From: an uncultured Thermoguttaceae bacterium
Lineage (GTDB): Bacteria; Planctomycetota; Planctomycetia; Pirellulales; Thermoguttaceae
Assembly (NCBI GenBank): GCA_938042245.1
Contig: CALIRO010000045.1
Location: forward strand, 124,001 to 188,000
Length of the DNA stretch: 64,000 nt
Reading direction: 5' to 3'
The position numbers were made by a program, and so were the translations under genes. The notes under the pieces were generated by a model, which saw only the letters and a list, made by a program, of their open reading frames with translations, made no database searches and was not told the DNA's origin. Shown here piece by piece: positions 1 through 9,693 of the stretch (positions are counted from its first letter, which is position 1; every line of letters begins with the position of its first letter).

Positions 1-118
1 TACAGATGGTAGGCCCTGAGCTTGTTTGGCAAAGTGGATCTGTAGGCCTGGCAGGCTCAAGCCGAGGACCATCTTCCGTCGAAAAATGATCTGGGAATCT
101 CTTCGGGGAGTTGCTCCG

Positions 119-892
119 ATGGCAGCAGGCGAGCAGGTCTGTTGGTCCGGTCCAGTACCACCGGCCGCCCCGGAACCAGGACTCGACGAGGATTACTGGG
201 CGGAGTCCTGTCGGCCCTGGGCGAGTTTATTGTTTTTAACACCCTTGCTGATAGTTTATGAAGGGGGGGTGCTGTTAGGAAGTTCGGCGGCGGCCAGAAA
301 CGGAGCCGATCTTTGGCTCCGCATGCTCCTGGATAGTCTAGGGTTGGGCCATTATTTTTTGTTGCCCGCCCTGGTAGTGGCCATCCTCCTAGGCTGGCAC
401 TATACGACCGGGCAGTCTTGGCGGGTGGCGCCGGCAACGCTGTTTGGAATGGCGGTGGAATGCAGTTTGCTTTCTTGCATCCTTTGGGTGCTGCTTCGAT
501 GGCAAGGCAGCCTCTGGCAGATGCCCAGCCCGGAGCAGATCGGCGCCTGCCCAGATTGGCTGGTGCGCATGATTAGCTATCTGGGAGCTGGGCTTTATGA
601 GGAACTTTTGTTCCGATTGATCCTTCTGCCCGCTGGGCTGGGGCTGCTGCGGGTTTGTGGGCTGGGCCTGTGGCAAAGTTTTTTGCTAGCCGCTTTGAGC
701 ACCAGCGCCGTTTTTGCCCTGGCCCATCACCTGGGACCCTCCGGCGAACCCTGGAATCTGGCCACCTTCGGGGTCCGTTGGCTGGCAGGAATGTTTTTCT
801 GCGGGCTTTTTTGGTTCCGAGGCTTTGGCATCGCCGCCGGCACTCATGCAGGCTACGACATTCTTGTCGGCCTGCTGCTGCCACAGGCATGA
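119..892 (+). CDS. CPBP family intramembrane metalloprotease
   Basis: Integral membrane protein of 257 aa with several hydrophobic segments. Three conserved motifs of the CPBP (Abi/CAAX protease-like) family are visible in order: EELLFR at residues 161-166, ALAHH with H203/H204, and GTHAGYD with H243. In this family the Glu pair and the two His positions form the metal site facing the membrane. The frame stays open upstream to a TTG at 26, but the ATG at 119 follows a GGGGAG about 8 bases upstream and is preferred; an ATG at 86 is also possible. The substrate cannot be told; prenyl-protein processing or peptide maturation are family precedents only. It stands alone, with no bacteriocin genes beside it. 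Confidence 0.85.
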   Translation: MAAGEQVCWSGPVPPAAPEPGLDEDYWAESCRPWASLLFLTPLLIVYEGGVLLGSSAAARNGADLWLRMLLDSLGLGHYFLLPALVVAILLGWHYTTGQSWRVAPATLFGMAVECSLLSCILWVLLRWQGSLWQMPSPEQIGACPDWLVRMISYLGAGLYEELLFRLILLPAGLGLLRVCGLGLWQSFLLAALSTSAVFALAHHLGPSGEPWNLATFGVRWLAGMFFCGLFWFRGFGIAAGTHAGYDILVGLLLPQA

Positions 893-1446
893 ACCTTGCT
901 TCCGGATACACACCAACCACCTAACAGGCGCAAACCGGACTGGGACTGCCTTGCCTGTCAGTCCCCCAAGCAATCACCCAAAAACCTTTCAAAAGTTCCA
1001 AGCTTGGCACACCGAGGCGCTAGAGATACTGGCATTGTCCCGGAAGCAACTAAAGACCCTTGAAAAACTTCCCCCTTTGGCCCCGCCCCGAACACCTCCC
1101 CGGATGACGGGAGGTTGGCAATCCCAAAAAGGGTGAAGCAAAATCGAACAACTATGCTAGCATCTGCCTGGTTCCGCCCCTTGCAGGAACCGAATTCTCT
1201 CCTCAGCATCCTCTTCGGTACACCATTTGCATAGATTCTGTTTTTCGCCCAAAACCTCTTGGAGCTTCTAAAAACCAAAGTTATAATAACCCTCAAGAAT
1301 CCTTTCGAAGGCTTTTGTCTGGGGTGAGTGGGTTGGACTGTTGGCTCGGCCCAGGAAAAAGCCGATCTACAGATCAAGGAGCATGTTGATTTCGGATGGG
1401 CTAAACAGAAGAAATTTATCCTCCGTGATTTTCAAGGACCGTTGCC
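893..1446. other. Intergenic gap without recognisable gene
   Basis: About 550 bases between the CPBP protease and the DUF2617-like gene. Short open frames on both strands have no initiation signal or familiar protein features. I see no tRNA, strong terminator or copy of the two dispersed repeats here. Confidence 0.5.
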
Positions 1447-1989
1447 GTGCTAAGTGTTCGTCCGAAAGTGGCGGAATTGGTATTTGTGGTGTACGGCCGG
1501 CCTTTGCATCCGGAATTGTTTCAGGTGGTACAGTGTCGGCAGATTCAGCATGGGAGCTATCAGGCCAAATTGCAGATCACGACGGCCGGGCATGTGATCT
1601 GCTGGAACTATGCGGATCTGGTGCTCACCGAAGTGGCCACCTCCGCCCAGCATCCGTTGCCAGAATTGCGCCGATTGATCTGCCACCGGCTCCGAGAAAG
1701 CCGACAGGAACGCATCCAGTGCCGCGGGGGCGTCGTCTATCAGGTCCAATTCCACCTAGACCAACTGGCGCCGGAAGAGTTTTGGGCATTTCAGCAGCAG
1801 TTGCAACTAGCTGACCAAGAGCCGGAAGGTTTGTATTATAAGTTTGGCTCCAATGGCCGGATTGCTGTCGGCGCCGTCAGTTACATCCATACCGAGTGCC
1901 GACAGCGGAGCTTCCGCATCCAAGCCTTCCATACTTTCCCGGACGATTATGCAATCGTCAAAACCGAGTCGCTTTTCCTGTTACCTTAA
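1447..1989 (+). CDS. DUF2617-like conserved protein
   Basis: Soluble protein of 180 aa, starting at GTG 1447 with AAGGA about 8 bases upstream. The overall pattern (an N-terminal LSVRPKVAEL stretch, a central LTEVATSAQHPLPELRR block and a C-terminal HTFPDDYAIVKTESLF block) matches my memory of DUF2617, a family seen in Planctomycetota and Actinobacteria whose function is unknown. There is no signal peptide or membrane segment. Length is as expected for the family. It lies 130 bases upstream of hisF on the same strand, but no functional link is evident. The family name is recalled, not searched. Confidence 0.7.
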   Translation: MLSVRPKVAELVFVVYGRPLHPELFQVVQCRQIQHGSYQAKLQITTAGHVICWNYADLVLTEVATSAQHPLPELRRLICHRLRESRQERIQCRGGVVYQVQFHLDQLAPEEFWAFQQQLQLADQEPEGLYYKFGSNGRIAVGAVSYIHTECRQRSFRIQAFHTFPDDYAIVKTESLFLLP

Positions 1990-2120
1990 CACCGGTTGCT
2001 CAACTCCCACGGCGCTGTTGCTAGACCAATTCGCTTCCTAGGGCTATTTTCTTTCCTAACATCGCCAAGGCCGAAATTCCAGTCCGGCCATTCCTTAGTT
2101 AGTACGAGGAACCGACGTCA

Positions 2121-2885
2121 ATGTCCCAACCCGCCATTCGGATTATGCCCTGTCTGGACATGGACCATGGCCGGGTAGTCAAGGGGGTGCACTTTGTGAA
2201 CCTTCGAGATGCCGGCGATCCGGTTGCCTGCGCCCAGGCCTACTGCCAAGCGGGCGCCGATGAACTGGCCCTGCTGGACATCACCGCCACGGTGGAAAAC
2301 CGTCGGACTATGTTGGATGTGGTGCGCCGGGTAGCCGAAGTAACTACCGTACCCTTTACCGTTGGCGGCGGCATCCGGGACCTGGCTTCCGCGGCCGCCG
2401 TCTTAGAAGCGGGGGCAGACAAAATCTCCGTCGGTTCGGCCGCTTTCCGCCGTCCAGAATTGATCGGAGAGCTTATCCAACAGTTCGGCCCCGAGCGGGT
2501 TACCGTCGCCATTGATGTGGATCAAAACCCGCAGATGCCCTCCGGCTATGAGGTGTATATCGACGGCGGCAGGACGCCGACCGGCATGGACGCCCTGCAA
2601 TGGGCCAAACAGGTGGATGCCTACGGCGTCCGAGTGATTCTGCCCACCAGCAAAGCAGCCGACGGCGCCCAGACCGGCTATGATCTGCCGCTAATTCGTC
2701 TGCTTCGCACTCACACCAGCGCCGAAATTGTCGCCTCCGGCGGCGCCGGCGCGTTGGAGCACTTCTTGCAAGCTGCCCAAGCCGGCGCCACCATCCTCTT
2801 GGCCGCCTCGGTCTTTCATTTCGGCCTGATCAAAATTCCCGAGCTGAAAGCCTACCTCCGGTCCCACGGCCTGGGAGTACGCTAA
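2121..2885 (+). CDS. hisF: Imidazole glycerol phosphate synthase cyclase subunit HisF
   Basis: A (beta/alpha)8-barrel of 254 aa. With HisH it converts PRFAR and ammonia to imidazole glycerol phosphate and AICAR in histidine synthesis, in the cytoplasm. The catalytic aspartates corresponding to D11 and D130 of the Thermotoga enzyme are present as D13 (CLDMD) and D132 (VAIDVD), as are GRVVKG, FTVGGGI and ASGGAG phosphate-site motifs. Two parts depart from the common pattern: the usual KVSIN segment reads KISVGS with G105 in place of Asn, and the usual GAGEILLTSxDxDGT loop reads GVRVILPTSKAADGA. D181 of that loop is kept. No hisH or other his gene is nearby. A GAGGA lies just upstream of the ATG. 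Confidence 0.93.
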   Translation: MSQPAIRIMPCLDMDHGRVVKGVHFVNLRDAGDPVACAQAYCQAGADELALLDITATVENRRTMLDVVRRVAEVTTVPFTVGGGIRDLASAAAVLEAGADKISVGSAAFRRPELIGELIQQFGPERVTVAIDVDQNPQMPSGYEVYIDGGRTPTGMDALQWAKQVDAYGVRVILPTSKAADGAQTGYDLPLIRLLRTHTSAEIVASGGAGALEHFLQAAQAGATILLAASVFHFGLIKIPELKAYLRSHGLGVR

Positions 2886-2926
2886 TCTTATGAATTTTAG
2901 TGCATCATTTGCCGCCCTATCTCTTC

Positions 2927-3634
2927 CTACTCGTGGGGACCATCGCCGGCGGGTGGCCGGGGGCCATCTCGGGCTGGCAACGGTTGAATAGAATCGAAGA
3001 TGCGTTTGAGTATCGGCAAGACCTGGCCCTCGTCCACCTGCAGATACTCCACAATACACGAACACGTAAAGGTTTTGCCCACCAGCAGATAGATTAACGA
3101 CTGATGTTCGATTCCTTTGGCGTCCTGATAACGGATCCGCACTCCGCGTGCTTCGGCTGCTGGAAGCTGGGTTTTTTCCAGACGAGTGAGTTCCATTTTG
3201 GCTTCCGGGATGCCACGCTGCCGATAATTTTGCACCGTAGCTTCGGTAAGCATCCGCAGGGCAGTGTCCCGATCCCCCTCAGCCAGCGGTTGGCCGATCT
3301 CGGTAACCAACATATGACAACCCTGCGGATGGACCAGGCGGACTGTCCGGCGTTGGGCTTGCCGATCATCTTCTACTCGCATCCCTAAATCATACGCCAA
3401 CCGAATCCGATTCAACCGAAGATATTGGATCGGTGAAACCCGAAGGGCCACTTCATACACTGTGCCCGGATACCGTTGGCTCTGGAGCCGCACAGCCTGA
3501 TTGGCCTCCAGAAGGAAACTCTCTCCGTTGATCATAACCTCATAGGTACTGGGCAGTTGGCTCTCCGCAGCCATCAGCCCATTGCCAACCACCCACTCCA
3601 TCCCTAATAACCCAATAAAAACATACCGCCTCAT
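2927..3634 (-). CDS. Secreted hypothetical protein
   Basis: About 235 aa. An N-terminal hydrophobic stretch (YVFIGLLGMEWVVGNG) followed by MAAES looks like a signal peptide, so the protein is probably exported. ATG 3634 is chosen because AAGGAG lies 8 bases upstream; a GTG at 3643 is in frame. The mature part is mixed alpha/beta with a single Cys pair region near the C-terminus (FTCSCIVEYL) and a proline-rich tail. No family recognised. It converges with hisF, leaving about 40 bases between the two stops. Confidence 0.6.
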   Translation of the reverse strand: MRRYVFIGLLGMEWVVGNGLMAAESQLPSTYEVMINGESFLLEANQAVRLQSQRYPGTVYEVALRVSPIQYLRLNRIRLAYDLGMRVEDDRQAQRRTVRLVHPQGCHMLVTEIGQPLAEGDRDTALRMLTEATVQNYRQRGIPEAKMELTRLEKTQLPAAEARGVRIRYQDAKGIEHQSLIYLLVGKTFTCSCIVEYLQVDEGQVLPILKRIFDSIQPLPARDGPRPPAGDGPHE

Positions 3635-4051
3635 CCCCCACACTCCTTCTGCTAAATGAAAAGGCGTCTTACATCTGCCCAGAGAAAACCCCCTTTTATC
3701 CTATCTCTTCCCAAAGGGTTATCCTCTTCCTACCCACGAGGAGTCCACAGCCTAACTCCTCCACCCCCGCAACTCCTGATGTATTCTCCCCGTCGGATAA
3801 GCCGAAGTCCAGAGGTCGCTTCAAAACCACTAGAGAAAGCATCCCCCACAGCCAGCTTCCCAAAACTGAATTTGGCATCCAGAGTACTCCAGCCAAAAGA
3901 GAAAAGTACTTGCTGCCCAAACGGAAGTCCAAAAGAGGCCGGTGCTTCACACACCAGTGCAGCTTGCTGGGGGGAGCATTTCCGCCTGAGACGGAACGGA
4001 TAGCGAAGAAAACGGCAGTCCCGGCAACCGAAGGAAGCAATATGAGGTTCC
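3635..4051. other. Intergenic gap upstream of repeat copy 1
   Basis: About 415 bases between the secreted protein and the first 160-bp repeat. Several short frames are open, but composition and lack of initiation signals argue against coding. It contains a weak GAAGGAAGC stretch near 4030 that resembles part of the SRP RNA loop, but no matching stem was seen. Confidence 0.4.
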
Positions 4052-4213
4052 GGAAGACTTCAGCCCAGTGAAGAAGCTGCCTCCTTGCTCCGAGGAAAGC
4101 CCTACGATCTGCCTACCGCGTAAGCAGCTGTCCAGGACCAATCACCTAGGACAAAAAACTCCTCTTCCTGCTTTCATAGGAATACATTAATACACCATTC
4201 GGCGGACGCGTTC
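4052..4213 (+). repeat. 160-bp inverted-repeat element, copy 1 (family 1)
   Basis: Left end TTCAGCCCAGTG at 4059-4070 and right end CATTCGGCGGAC at 4196-4207 are inverted versions of each other. The interior shares blocks with the other five copies: AAGAAGCTGCC just inside the left end, CCGAGGAAAGCC at about 4089, a CTGCC..GCAG hairpin zone, and CTGCTTTC..AGGAAT near the right end. It lies just past the stop of the sigma factor gene. Boundaries are set by eye to about 5 bases. Confidence 0.75.
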
Positions 4214-4252
4214 CGAGGTTGCCGTGTGGCAGCAGCGGCTGGTGAACGCCCC

Positions 4253-5899
4253 TTAGCCTTCTGGTCTTTCCAGCAACTGGGGATTTTCCTGCTGGTTTAC
4301 GGGGGTGGTGCTGGTAGGTAGATCCACAAAACTGGAAAGCAGCCGGGCACGCACCGGATGCTGCAGCTTCCGAACCGCCTTCGCCTCAATCTGACGGACC
4401 CGTTCCCGGGTAACCGAAAAGATTTTCCCTACTTCTTCCAGGGTATAAGCGTATCCATCGCTTAGTCCATACCGAAGCCGAAGGATCTCCCGTTCTCGGT
4501 AGGTAAGCCCGGCTAAGGCTTCGTTGATCCGATGCTTGAGCATATCTTGCTGCATTTCATATAGGGGGTCTGCTTCCCGGTAGTCCTCCAGGAACTCGCC
4601 GAAGAAGCTTTCTTCGTGATCGGTAATCGGTTGGTCCAACGAGAGGGGTTCTCGATTGATCTGGAGGATGCTTTCGATCTCTTGCAGAGTGAGGCCGGCC
4701 TCCAAAGCCATCTCCTCTAAGCTGGGTTCCTTTCCTTGGCGTTGGAAGAACCGTCGGGAAGCGGCGCGGACCTTACCTAGCGTTTCAATCATGTGCACGG
4801 GGACCCGAATGGTACGACTTTGTTCGGCAATCGCTCGGGTAATGGCCTGACGAATCCACCAGGTGGCATAGGTGGAAAACTTAAAGCCCCGACGATACTG
4901 GAACTTATCCACCGCCCGCATCAGCCCCGTATTGCCTTCTTGGATCAGATCCAGAAAACTAAGGCCTCGATTCCGATACTTTTTGGCAATCGAGACCACT
5001 AGGCGCAGATTGCCCGCGGAGAGCCGACGCTTGGCCGCATCATACTGAGCCTGCAGTTGGCTAATCTTCTGCATTCGGCGTCGCAACGTAGAGGGGCTTT
5101 CCAAAGTGATTTTCATCAGATACCGCAGTTCTTGGCGAACCGGTTGGATACGTTCCGGCGGGGCTTGGCTTTGGTGTAATTCCTGCAGCCGATGGAAAAG
5201 CATCTCCATGCGAGCGGCTATCTCTCGGAAGCGATCCAGAAGAGGCTGTAAGCGTTGGGTGCGGAGCCCCAATTCTTCCACAAGCCGCACCGCCTTGACC
5301 CGCCGATAGCGCAACCGCCGCCATGCCCGCAATCGCTCCGCCCGGGGAAGACTTTTTCGCATCGCTTTCAGGAAGTCTTCCACATTCCGCCGGAGGAGTT
5401 CCCGCAGAGTGTACAGATTGGGTTCTAACAGCTTACACAAATGACGTTTCGCTCGAAGATTGGTAACCGATACCTCTATCGTCCGATCCAACCGAAGTTG
5501 CCCCTGCCGAATCTTCTCCAACAGCTCCACCGCCCCATGCAGCATGTAGTCGGTAGCCAGCATGGTCACACGAAACCGCTGCCGAGTCCATTCGATCTGA
5601 CGGGCGGCTGCAATTTCCTCTTTGCGCGTCAACAGCGGAATTTCCCCCATCTGCATTAAATAGATCCGAACCGGGTCCTCAATGTGATCGGCAGAGTCCG
5701 AACCGGCCGATTCCAAAGCTTCCCATTCCTCTGGAGGGAACTCTTCCAAATCATCCACACAGGGCCAATCCGGCTCCGGAACCCGGACCCGACTAGCAGA
5801 ACAGGGAAGACTCGGCGGAGGGTTCTTTCGGGAATCAGGTTGCAGAGCGGTTTTCCGCTCGCCGTTCTGCGACACTCGCACCGGTATCCGACGCCTCAT
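4253..5899 (-). CDS. sigA: RNA polymerase sigma-70 family factor, primary (RpoD/SigA) type
   Basis: About 548 aa. Region 1.2 is seen as [22 protein letters not shown] non-conserved stretch of roughly 200 aa separates it from region 2 ([23 protein letters not shown] and the [13 protein letters not shown] segment that binds core and the -10 element). Region 3 ([11 protein letters not shown]) and region 4 with its helix-turn-helix ([20 protein letters not shown]) follow, so all parts of a group 1 or group 2 sigma are present. The frame extends to a TTG at 5929; the ATG at 5899 is preferred, though its ribosome site is weak. It could be the housekeeping sigma or a close paralogue; planctomycetes often carry several. 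A 1-kb AT-rich gap lies upstream. Confidence 0.93.
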   Translation of the reverse strand: MRRRIPVRVSQNGERKTALQPDSRKNPPPSLPCSASRVRVPEPDWPCVDDLEEFPPEEWEALESAGSDSADHIEDPVRIYLMQMGEIPLLTRKEEIAAARQIEWTRQRFRVTMLATDYMLHGAVELLEKIRQGQLRLDRTIEVSVTNLRAKRHLCKLLEPNLYTLRELLRRNVEDFLKAMRKSLPRAERLRAWRRLRYRRVKAVRLVEELGLRTQRLQPLLDRFREIAARMEMLFHRLQELHQSQAPPERIQPVRQELRYLMKITLESPSTLRRRMQKISQLQAQYDAAKRRLSAGNLRLVVSIAKKYRNRGLSFLDLIQEGNTGLMRAVDKFQYRRGFKFSTYATWWIRQAITRAIAEQSRTIRVPVHMIETLGKVRAASRRFFQRQGKEPSLEEMALEAGLTLQEIESILQINREPLSLDQPITDHEESFFGEFLEDYREADPLYEMQQDMLKHRINEALAGLTYREREILRLRYGLSDGYAYTLEEVGKIFSVTRERVRQIEAKAVRKLQHPVRARLLSSFVDLPTSTTPVNQQENPQLLERPEG

Positions 5900-6892
5900 T
5901 CGGGGACCTGAACAATGCGGCTGTACCAAGAGGCTATCCTCAGCAAGTCCAAGATCTTACACACCCATGGCTGCCTTTTCCTTGGTTAAAAAAAGCACTT
6001 CCAGTGCCGAGATTCCCATTTCAGGGGGGTAATGCTATAAGACTTTATTTTACAAAGAGTTATGGCTGCTCTTCCCGAAGGAATCCCCCTCTTTTGGGGA
6101 GAAAATGTTGCGATTTTTAAACATGCAGTTGCAATATAGATAACATAGATGGTCTTCCCAGTTGACATATCTGGTACAGAATCTCTAACTTGACTATCAT
6201 TCTCAAATACCCCAGTCCCCAAAACATATCTATCTTCATAGTTTTGTCAATAGGGGAAGACTAGGAAAAATCAGCAAAATAGCAATGATACACAAAATGA
6301 TTTCATCCCCCTGCATCAATAAAACTCCATTCCGTTTAAAGACCCTATAAGTTGTGGTGGAGTGGCTTTTGTGTACCATAAATTGTGTTCTCGGCTTTTT
6401 CACATAAACCCCTTGCCGGGGGGTAGGGAGCGCTTTCCGCCAGAAATACTCCCCGGAGCTATGCGTTACCGCCACACCCCATTTCAATATTGGAAGTACC
6501 TAGTGGTTTTTGGTAACCCTCAACCGAATGGACACCTTCCTCCCTGTCATTCCCCTACCAACCGATCCAAGAAAAACTCGGACAGGATAGGACTGAGAGA
6601 GGGGAGAGAAGATGATCGTTAGTGCAATCAATCTACACAGTTTAAATAATCTAGATAAAATAAAGAAAATAGATAACTTTCATAAAGTTTTGACTAAAGA
6701 AAAGCTATCAGGAACCTGCCAAAAGGAGGAGGGTTTCCGTAGAATAAAAACAGAAAGAGTGAGAGGCGCTTCTTTTTTAAACAGAAAAAGTTTATTATAC
6801 GACAATCACCCCCACCGATGAGGTTTGGAATGCGTAGAGCAAGGGGACAAAGTATTCGGCTGTTGGGGTGGTAGGCAGAAGAGGTTCGGCCC
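5900..6892. other. AT-rich intergenic region of about 1 kb
   Basis: Clearly richer in A and T than the flanking genes. Contains a candidate promoter on the + strand (TTGACA at 6162-6167, TAACTT at 6186-6191, 18-base spacer). A 69-codon frame at 6612-6821 (+) begins just after GGGGAGAGAAG, but its low-complexity lysine-rich product resembles nothing I know; I do not call it. No RNA gene or repeat copy recognised. It presumably carries the promoters for the divergent sigma factor and YqgE genes. Confidence 0.5.
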
Positions 6893-7444
6893 ATGGAGTC
6901 CCTTCAGGGATATTTTTTGGTAGCCTCACCGCATTTGCGAGATCCCAATTTTATTGGGACGGTGGTGCTGATGATTCGGCATGATGAAGACGGGGCGTTA
7001 GGAGTGGTTTTGAATCGGCCTGCGGACAAAACCATTCGGGAGCTGTGGGAAGCGGTTAGTGAGACTCCGTGTCGGAATGAGGGGCCGATTCATGTCGGTG
7101 GGCCGGTACCTGGCCCGCTCATGGCCATTCATACCCGAGAAGACTTGGCCGATTTGGAAGTAATGCCCGGGGTCTATTTTTCTGCGGAAAAGGAGAAATT
7201 GGAGGCGCTGATGAGCCAGCCTCAGCAACGATTGCGCCTGTTTGTAAACCATTCTGGGTGGGCGGGCGGCCAACTGGAAAACGAGCTTCGCGAAGGCGCC
7301 TGGTTTACCATGCCCGCTAAGCTCGAATATATCTTCTATGATGACGTGGATCTGTGGCATCGGGTTACTCGGGAAATCGGCCGAGCGCTGCTAGTAGATA
7401 TTGTTCGGCCAAAGCATGTGCCGGAGGATCCTTCGGCCAATTAG
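6893..7444 (+). CDS. YqgE/AlgH family protein (UPF0301)
   Basis: 183 aa, a little under the usual 185-190. Family hallmarks are present: GYFLVASPHL near the N-terminus, a FIGTVVLMIRHDEDGALGVVLNRP block at about residues 20-43 and VGGPV..P at about 67, plus the NHSGWAGGQLE block at about 118. A cytoplasmic family whose biochemical role is not established. The ATG follows AGAAGAGG at a good distance. It precedes the sugar phosphorylase by about 260 bases. Confidence 0.9.
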   Translation: MESLQGYFLVASPHLRDPNFIGTVVLMIRHDEDGALGVVLNRPADKTIRELWEAVSETPCRNEGPIHVGGPVPGPLMAIHTREDLADLEVMPGVYFSAEKEKLEALMSQPQQRLRLFVNHSGWAGGQLENELREGAWFTMPAKLEYIFYDDVDLWHRVTREIGRALLVDIVRPKHVPEDPSAN

Positions 7445-7706
7445 TGATCAGTGGCGGCCCAGATTTAGCCGACCGATTGCCCCATGCCGGTAGGCTGGGA
7501 AAAGCCGAAAAGGGCCGGATACCTCGGCAGCCGATCGCTTGTTTATAGCTTCCCCCAACGCATGGGATTTTGCGAAGCCTATCCGTCGCTCAGCATTAAG
7601 AGGCGTATGGGGGGATGCCGGTGGGTTCCGGAGGAGTCTGGGTTTTCCTTTTGGGGCAGGATGTTCCTTCCGATGGACAAGCAAATCGAGGGGAAGAAGG
7701 GAACAA

Positions 7707-9440
7707 ATGATTAGCGAAACAACCTTGGCGGATCGACTTCGGCCGAAATTGGAGTTCCTTTATGGAGAGCGGGCTAGTGCTTGCTTGGCGGCGATTTTAG
7801 AGCGGCTGCGGCGGTATCGGCCTCTGTTGGCCGATCGGACTGGTCGGCCGTGGGATCAACGGGACGCTGTGTTGATTACGTATGCCGATCAGATTCGCTG
7901 CGAAGGGGCAGCGCCGTTGGCGGCTCTAGAACAATTTCTTCAGGAGGCGGGTCTGGAGGGGTTGATTACTACGATCCATCTTTTACCATTTTTCCCCTAC
8001 AGTTCTGACGACGGTTTCTCAGTGATCGACTATCGGCAGGTGAATCCCGCAGTAGGGACATGGCAAGATATACATAGACTTAGGGGGCGGTATCGGCTGG
8101 CGTTTGATCTGGTCCTAAACCATGTCTCGAGGCAAAGCAAATACTTCCAGGGCTATCTCGCAGGCGAAGAGCCATTCGTGCGGTTTTTTCTCGAGAAACA
8201 CTCTGGGGCCGATTATAGCCAAGTAGTCCGTCCCCGGACAACACCGCTGTTTACTCCGGTCCAGACCAGTCGGGGCCTTCGAGAGGTCTGGACCACATTT
8301 AGTGCGGACCAAATCGACTGGAACTATTGGGAACCAGCGGTGCTTTTGGAGATGATAGACATTTTTTTATATTACCTCGCTCAAGGGGCTGAGCTCATCC
8401 GCCTGGACGCAGTGGCTTACCTGTGGAAGGAACCGGGCACTGCGTGCATCCATCTGCCGCAAACGCATACGGTGGTAAAAATTTTGCGGGATTTGGCCGA
8501 AGCGGCGGCGCCAGGCACTTTGCTGCTTTCGGAGACCAATGTGCCGCATGAGGAAAATGTCAACTATTTTGGGCAGGGCGACGAAGCGCATATGGTTTAT
8601 TTGTTCAGTTTACCGCCGCTTTTGTTGGATGCCTTGCTTACGGGGGATGGCACGTACTTGTCCCGGTGGCTGGGCGATTGGCGTAGCCCGCCGACCGGCT
8701 GTATGTATTTTGTCTTTACGGCTTCGCACGATGGGGTAGGGCTGCGGGCAGTCGAGCGGCTTTTACCTCCCGAACGCATCGATGGGCTTATTACGGCGGT
8801 GCGAAGCGCTCAAGGCCAGATAAGCTATCGGCGGAGGCCAGACGGAACAGAAGTACCGTATGAACTGAATATTACGTACTTCGACGCATTGAGCGATCCG
8901 GCCAGAGCCGACCCGGCCATGCAGGTCCGTCGCTTTCTGGCGAGCCAGGCGTTCATGCTTTCGTTGGCCGGTCTGCCGGGGATCTATTTCCACAGCCTGG
9001 TAGCTACGCCGAATGATCTAGAGGGAGTTCGACAGACGGGGCAGGCCAGATCGATTAATCGACACAAATATACATTGGAAGAGTTACAAGGGGTTTTAGC
9101 CGATCCCGGCCGCCCGCCCCGCCAGGTGCTGGAGGCCTTCCGCCGGATGCTTCGGATCCGGGCGGAACATCCGGCGTTTGCCCCCCAAGGCAATCAGGAA
9201 CCTATTCCCTCCGGCCATCCGGGTCTAATCGGTCTGCTGCGCTTCGCTGCCGATCAGTCCGAACGAGTGCTTGTGTTGCTGAATCTAACCGAACAACCCA
9301 CCCACTATCAACTGCCTTCTTCATTCGGGCATTTCCTCTGGCAGGATCTTCTCTCGGAACCGTTGGAACTCCTCAGAGGCTCCTCGGTGTCCCTTGGCCC
9401 TTATCAAGTCCGTTGGCTTCGAGAAATCGGGACGAGATAA
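7707..9440 (+). CDS. GH13 subfamily 18 sugar phosphorylase (sucrose/glucosylglycerate phosphorylase type)
   Basis: 577 aa cytoplasmic enzyme (no signal peptide). The frame extends upstream to 7539, but ATG 7707 sits behind GGGGAAGAAGGGA and matches family length. The alpha-amylase-fold catalytic residues are visible: nucleophile D234 (LIRLDAV), acid/base E276 (LLSETNV) and D342 (SHDGVG). The SETNVPHEENVNYFG segment and the INRHKYTLEEL loop are those of the phosphorylases of GH13_18, which cleave a glucosyl bond with phosphate to give glucose 1-phosphate. Loop wording resembles glucosylglycerate phosphorylase (YcjM-like) more than sucrose phosphorylase, but the acceptor cannot be settled by reading. 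Glucosylglycerate is a compatible solute, which would suit a thermophile or halophile. Confidence 0.88.
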   Translation: MISETTLADRLRPKLEFLYGERASACLAAILERLRRYRPLLADRTGRPWDQRDAVLITYADQIRCEGAAPLAALEQFLQEAGLEGLITTIHLLPFFPYSSDDGFSVIDYRQVNPAVGTWQDIHRLRGRYRLAFDLVLNHVSRQSKYFQGYLAGEEPFVRFFLEKHSGADYSQVVRPRTTPLFTPVQTSRGLREVWTTFSADQIDWNYWEPAVLLEMIDIFLYYLAQGAELIRLDAVAYLWKEPGTACIHLPQTHTVVKILRDLAEAAAPGTLLLSETNVPHEENVNYFGQGDEAHMVYLFSLPPLLLDALLTGDGTYLSRWLGDWRSPPTGCMYFVFTASHDGVGLRAVERLLPPERIDGLITAVRSAQGQISYRRRPDGTEVPYELNITYFDALSDPARADPAMQVRRFLASQAFMLSLAGLPGIYFHSLVATPNDLEGVRQTGQARSINRHKYTLEELQGVLADPGRPPRQVLEAFRRMLRIRAEHPAFAPQGNQEPIPSGHPGLIGLLRFAADQSERVLVLLNLTEQPTHYQLPSSFGHFLWQDLLSEPLELLRGSSVSLGPYQVRWLREIGTR

Positions 9441-9693
9441 GCGTTGGGGGAGCAAGCAAGTGGGGATGGGTTCTGCGGTCGGCAGTGGATCTGGTGTTAA
9501 AACGAGATATATATTTCCATTACTGTTCATAAATTAGTCTATAAGCAGGATGAAGGGAGCCGCTCGGGCTGCGGCGAGCTCCAGCCTGGCTGGAGTTGTA
9601 CCCAAGAAGGGGGCCTGGTTATAATAGGAGGCAGAGCTCGGCAACAGGAAGAAGCAAATCCCTGGTTAGCAGGACGCAAATAGGACGGCAAAC

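Noticed and set aside
4010-4050. GAAGGAAGC resembling the SRP RNA loop
   Set aside because: No flanking complementary stem of SRP type could be traced.
4085-4105. GAGGAAAGCC stretch similar to the conserved 5' core of RNase P RNA
   Set aside because: The same block recurs in the other family 1 repeats, and the matching 3' core and expected length are missing.
6612-6821. 69-codon frame with a ribosome-site-like GGGGAGAG
   Set aside because: Low-complexity product in AT-rich gap, no family resemblance, no conserved context.
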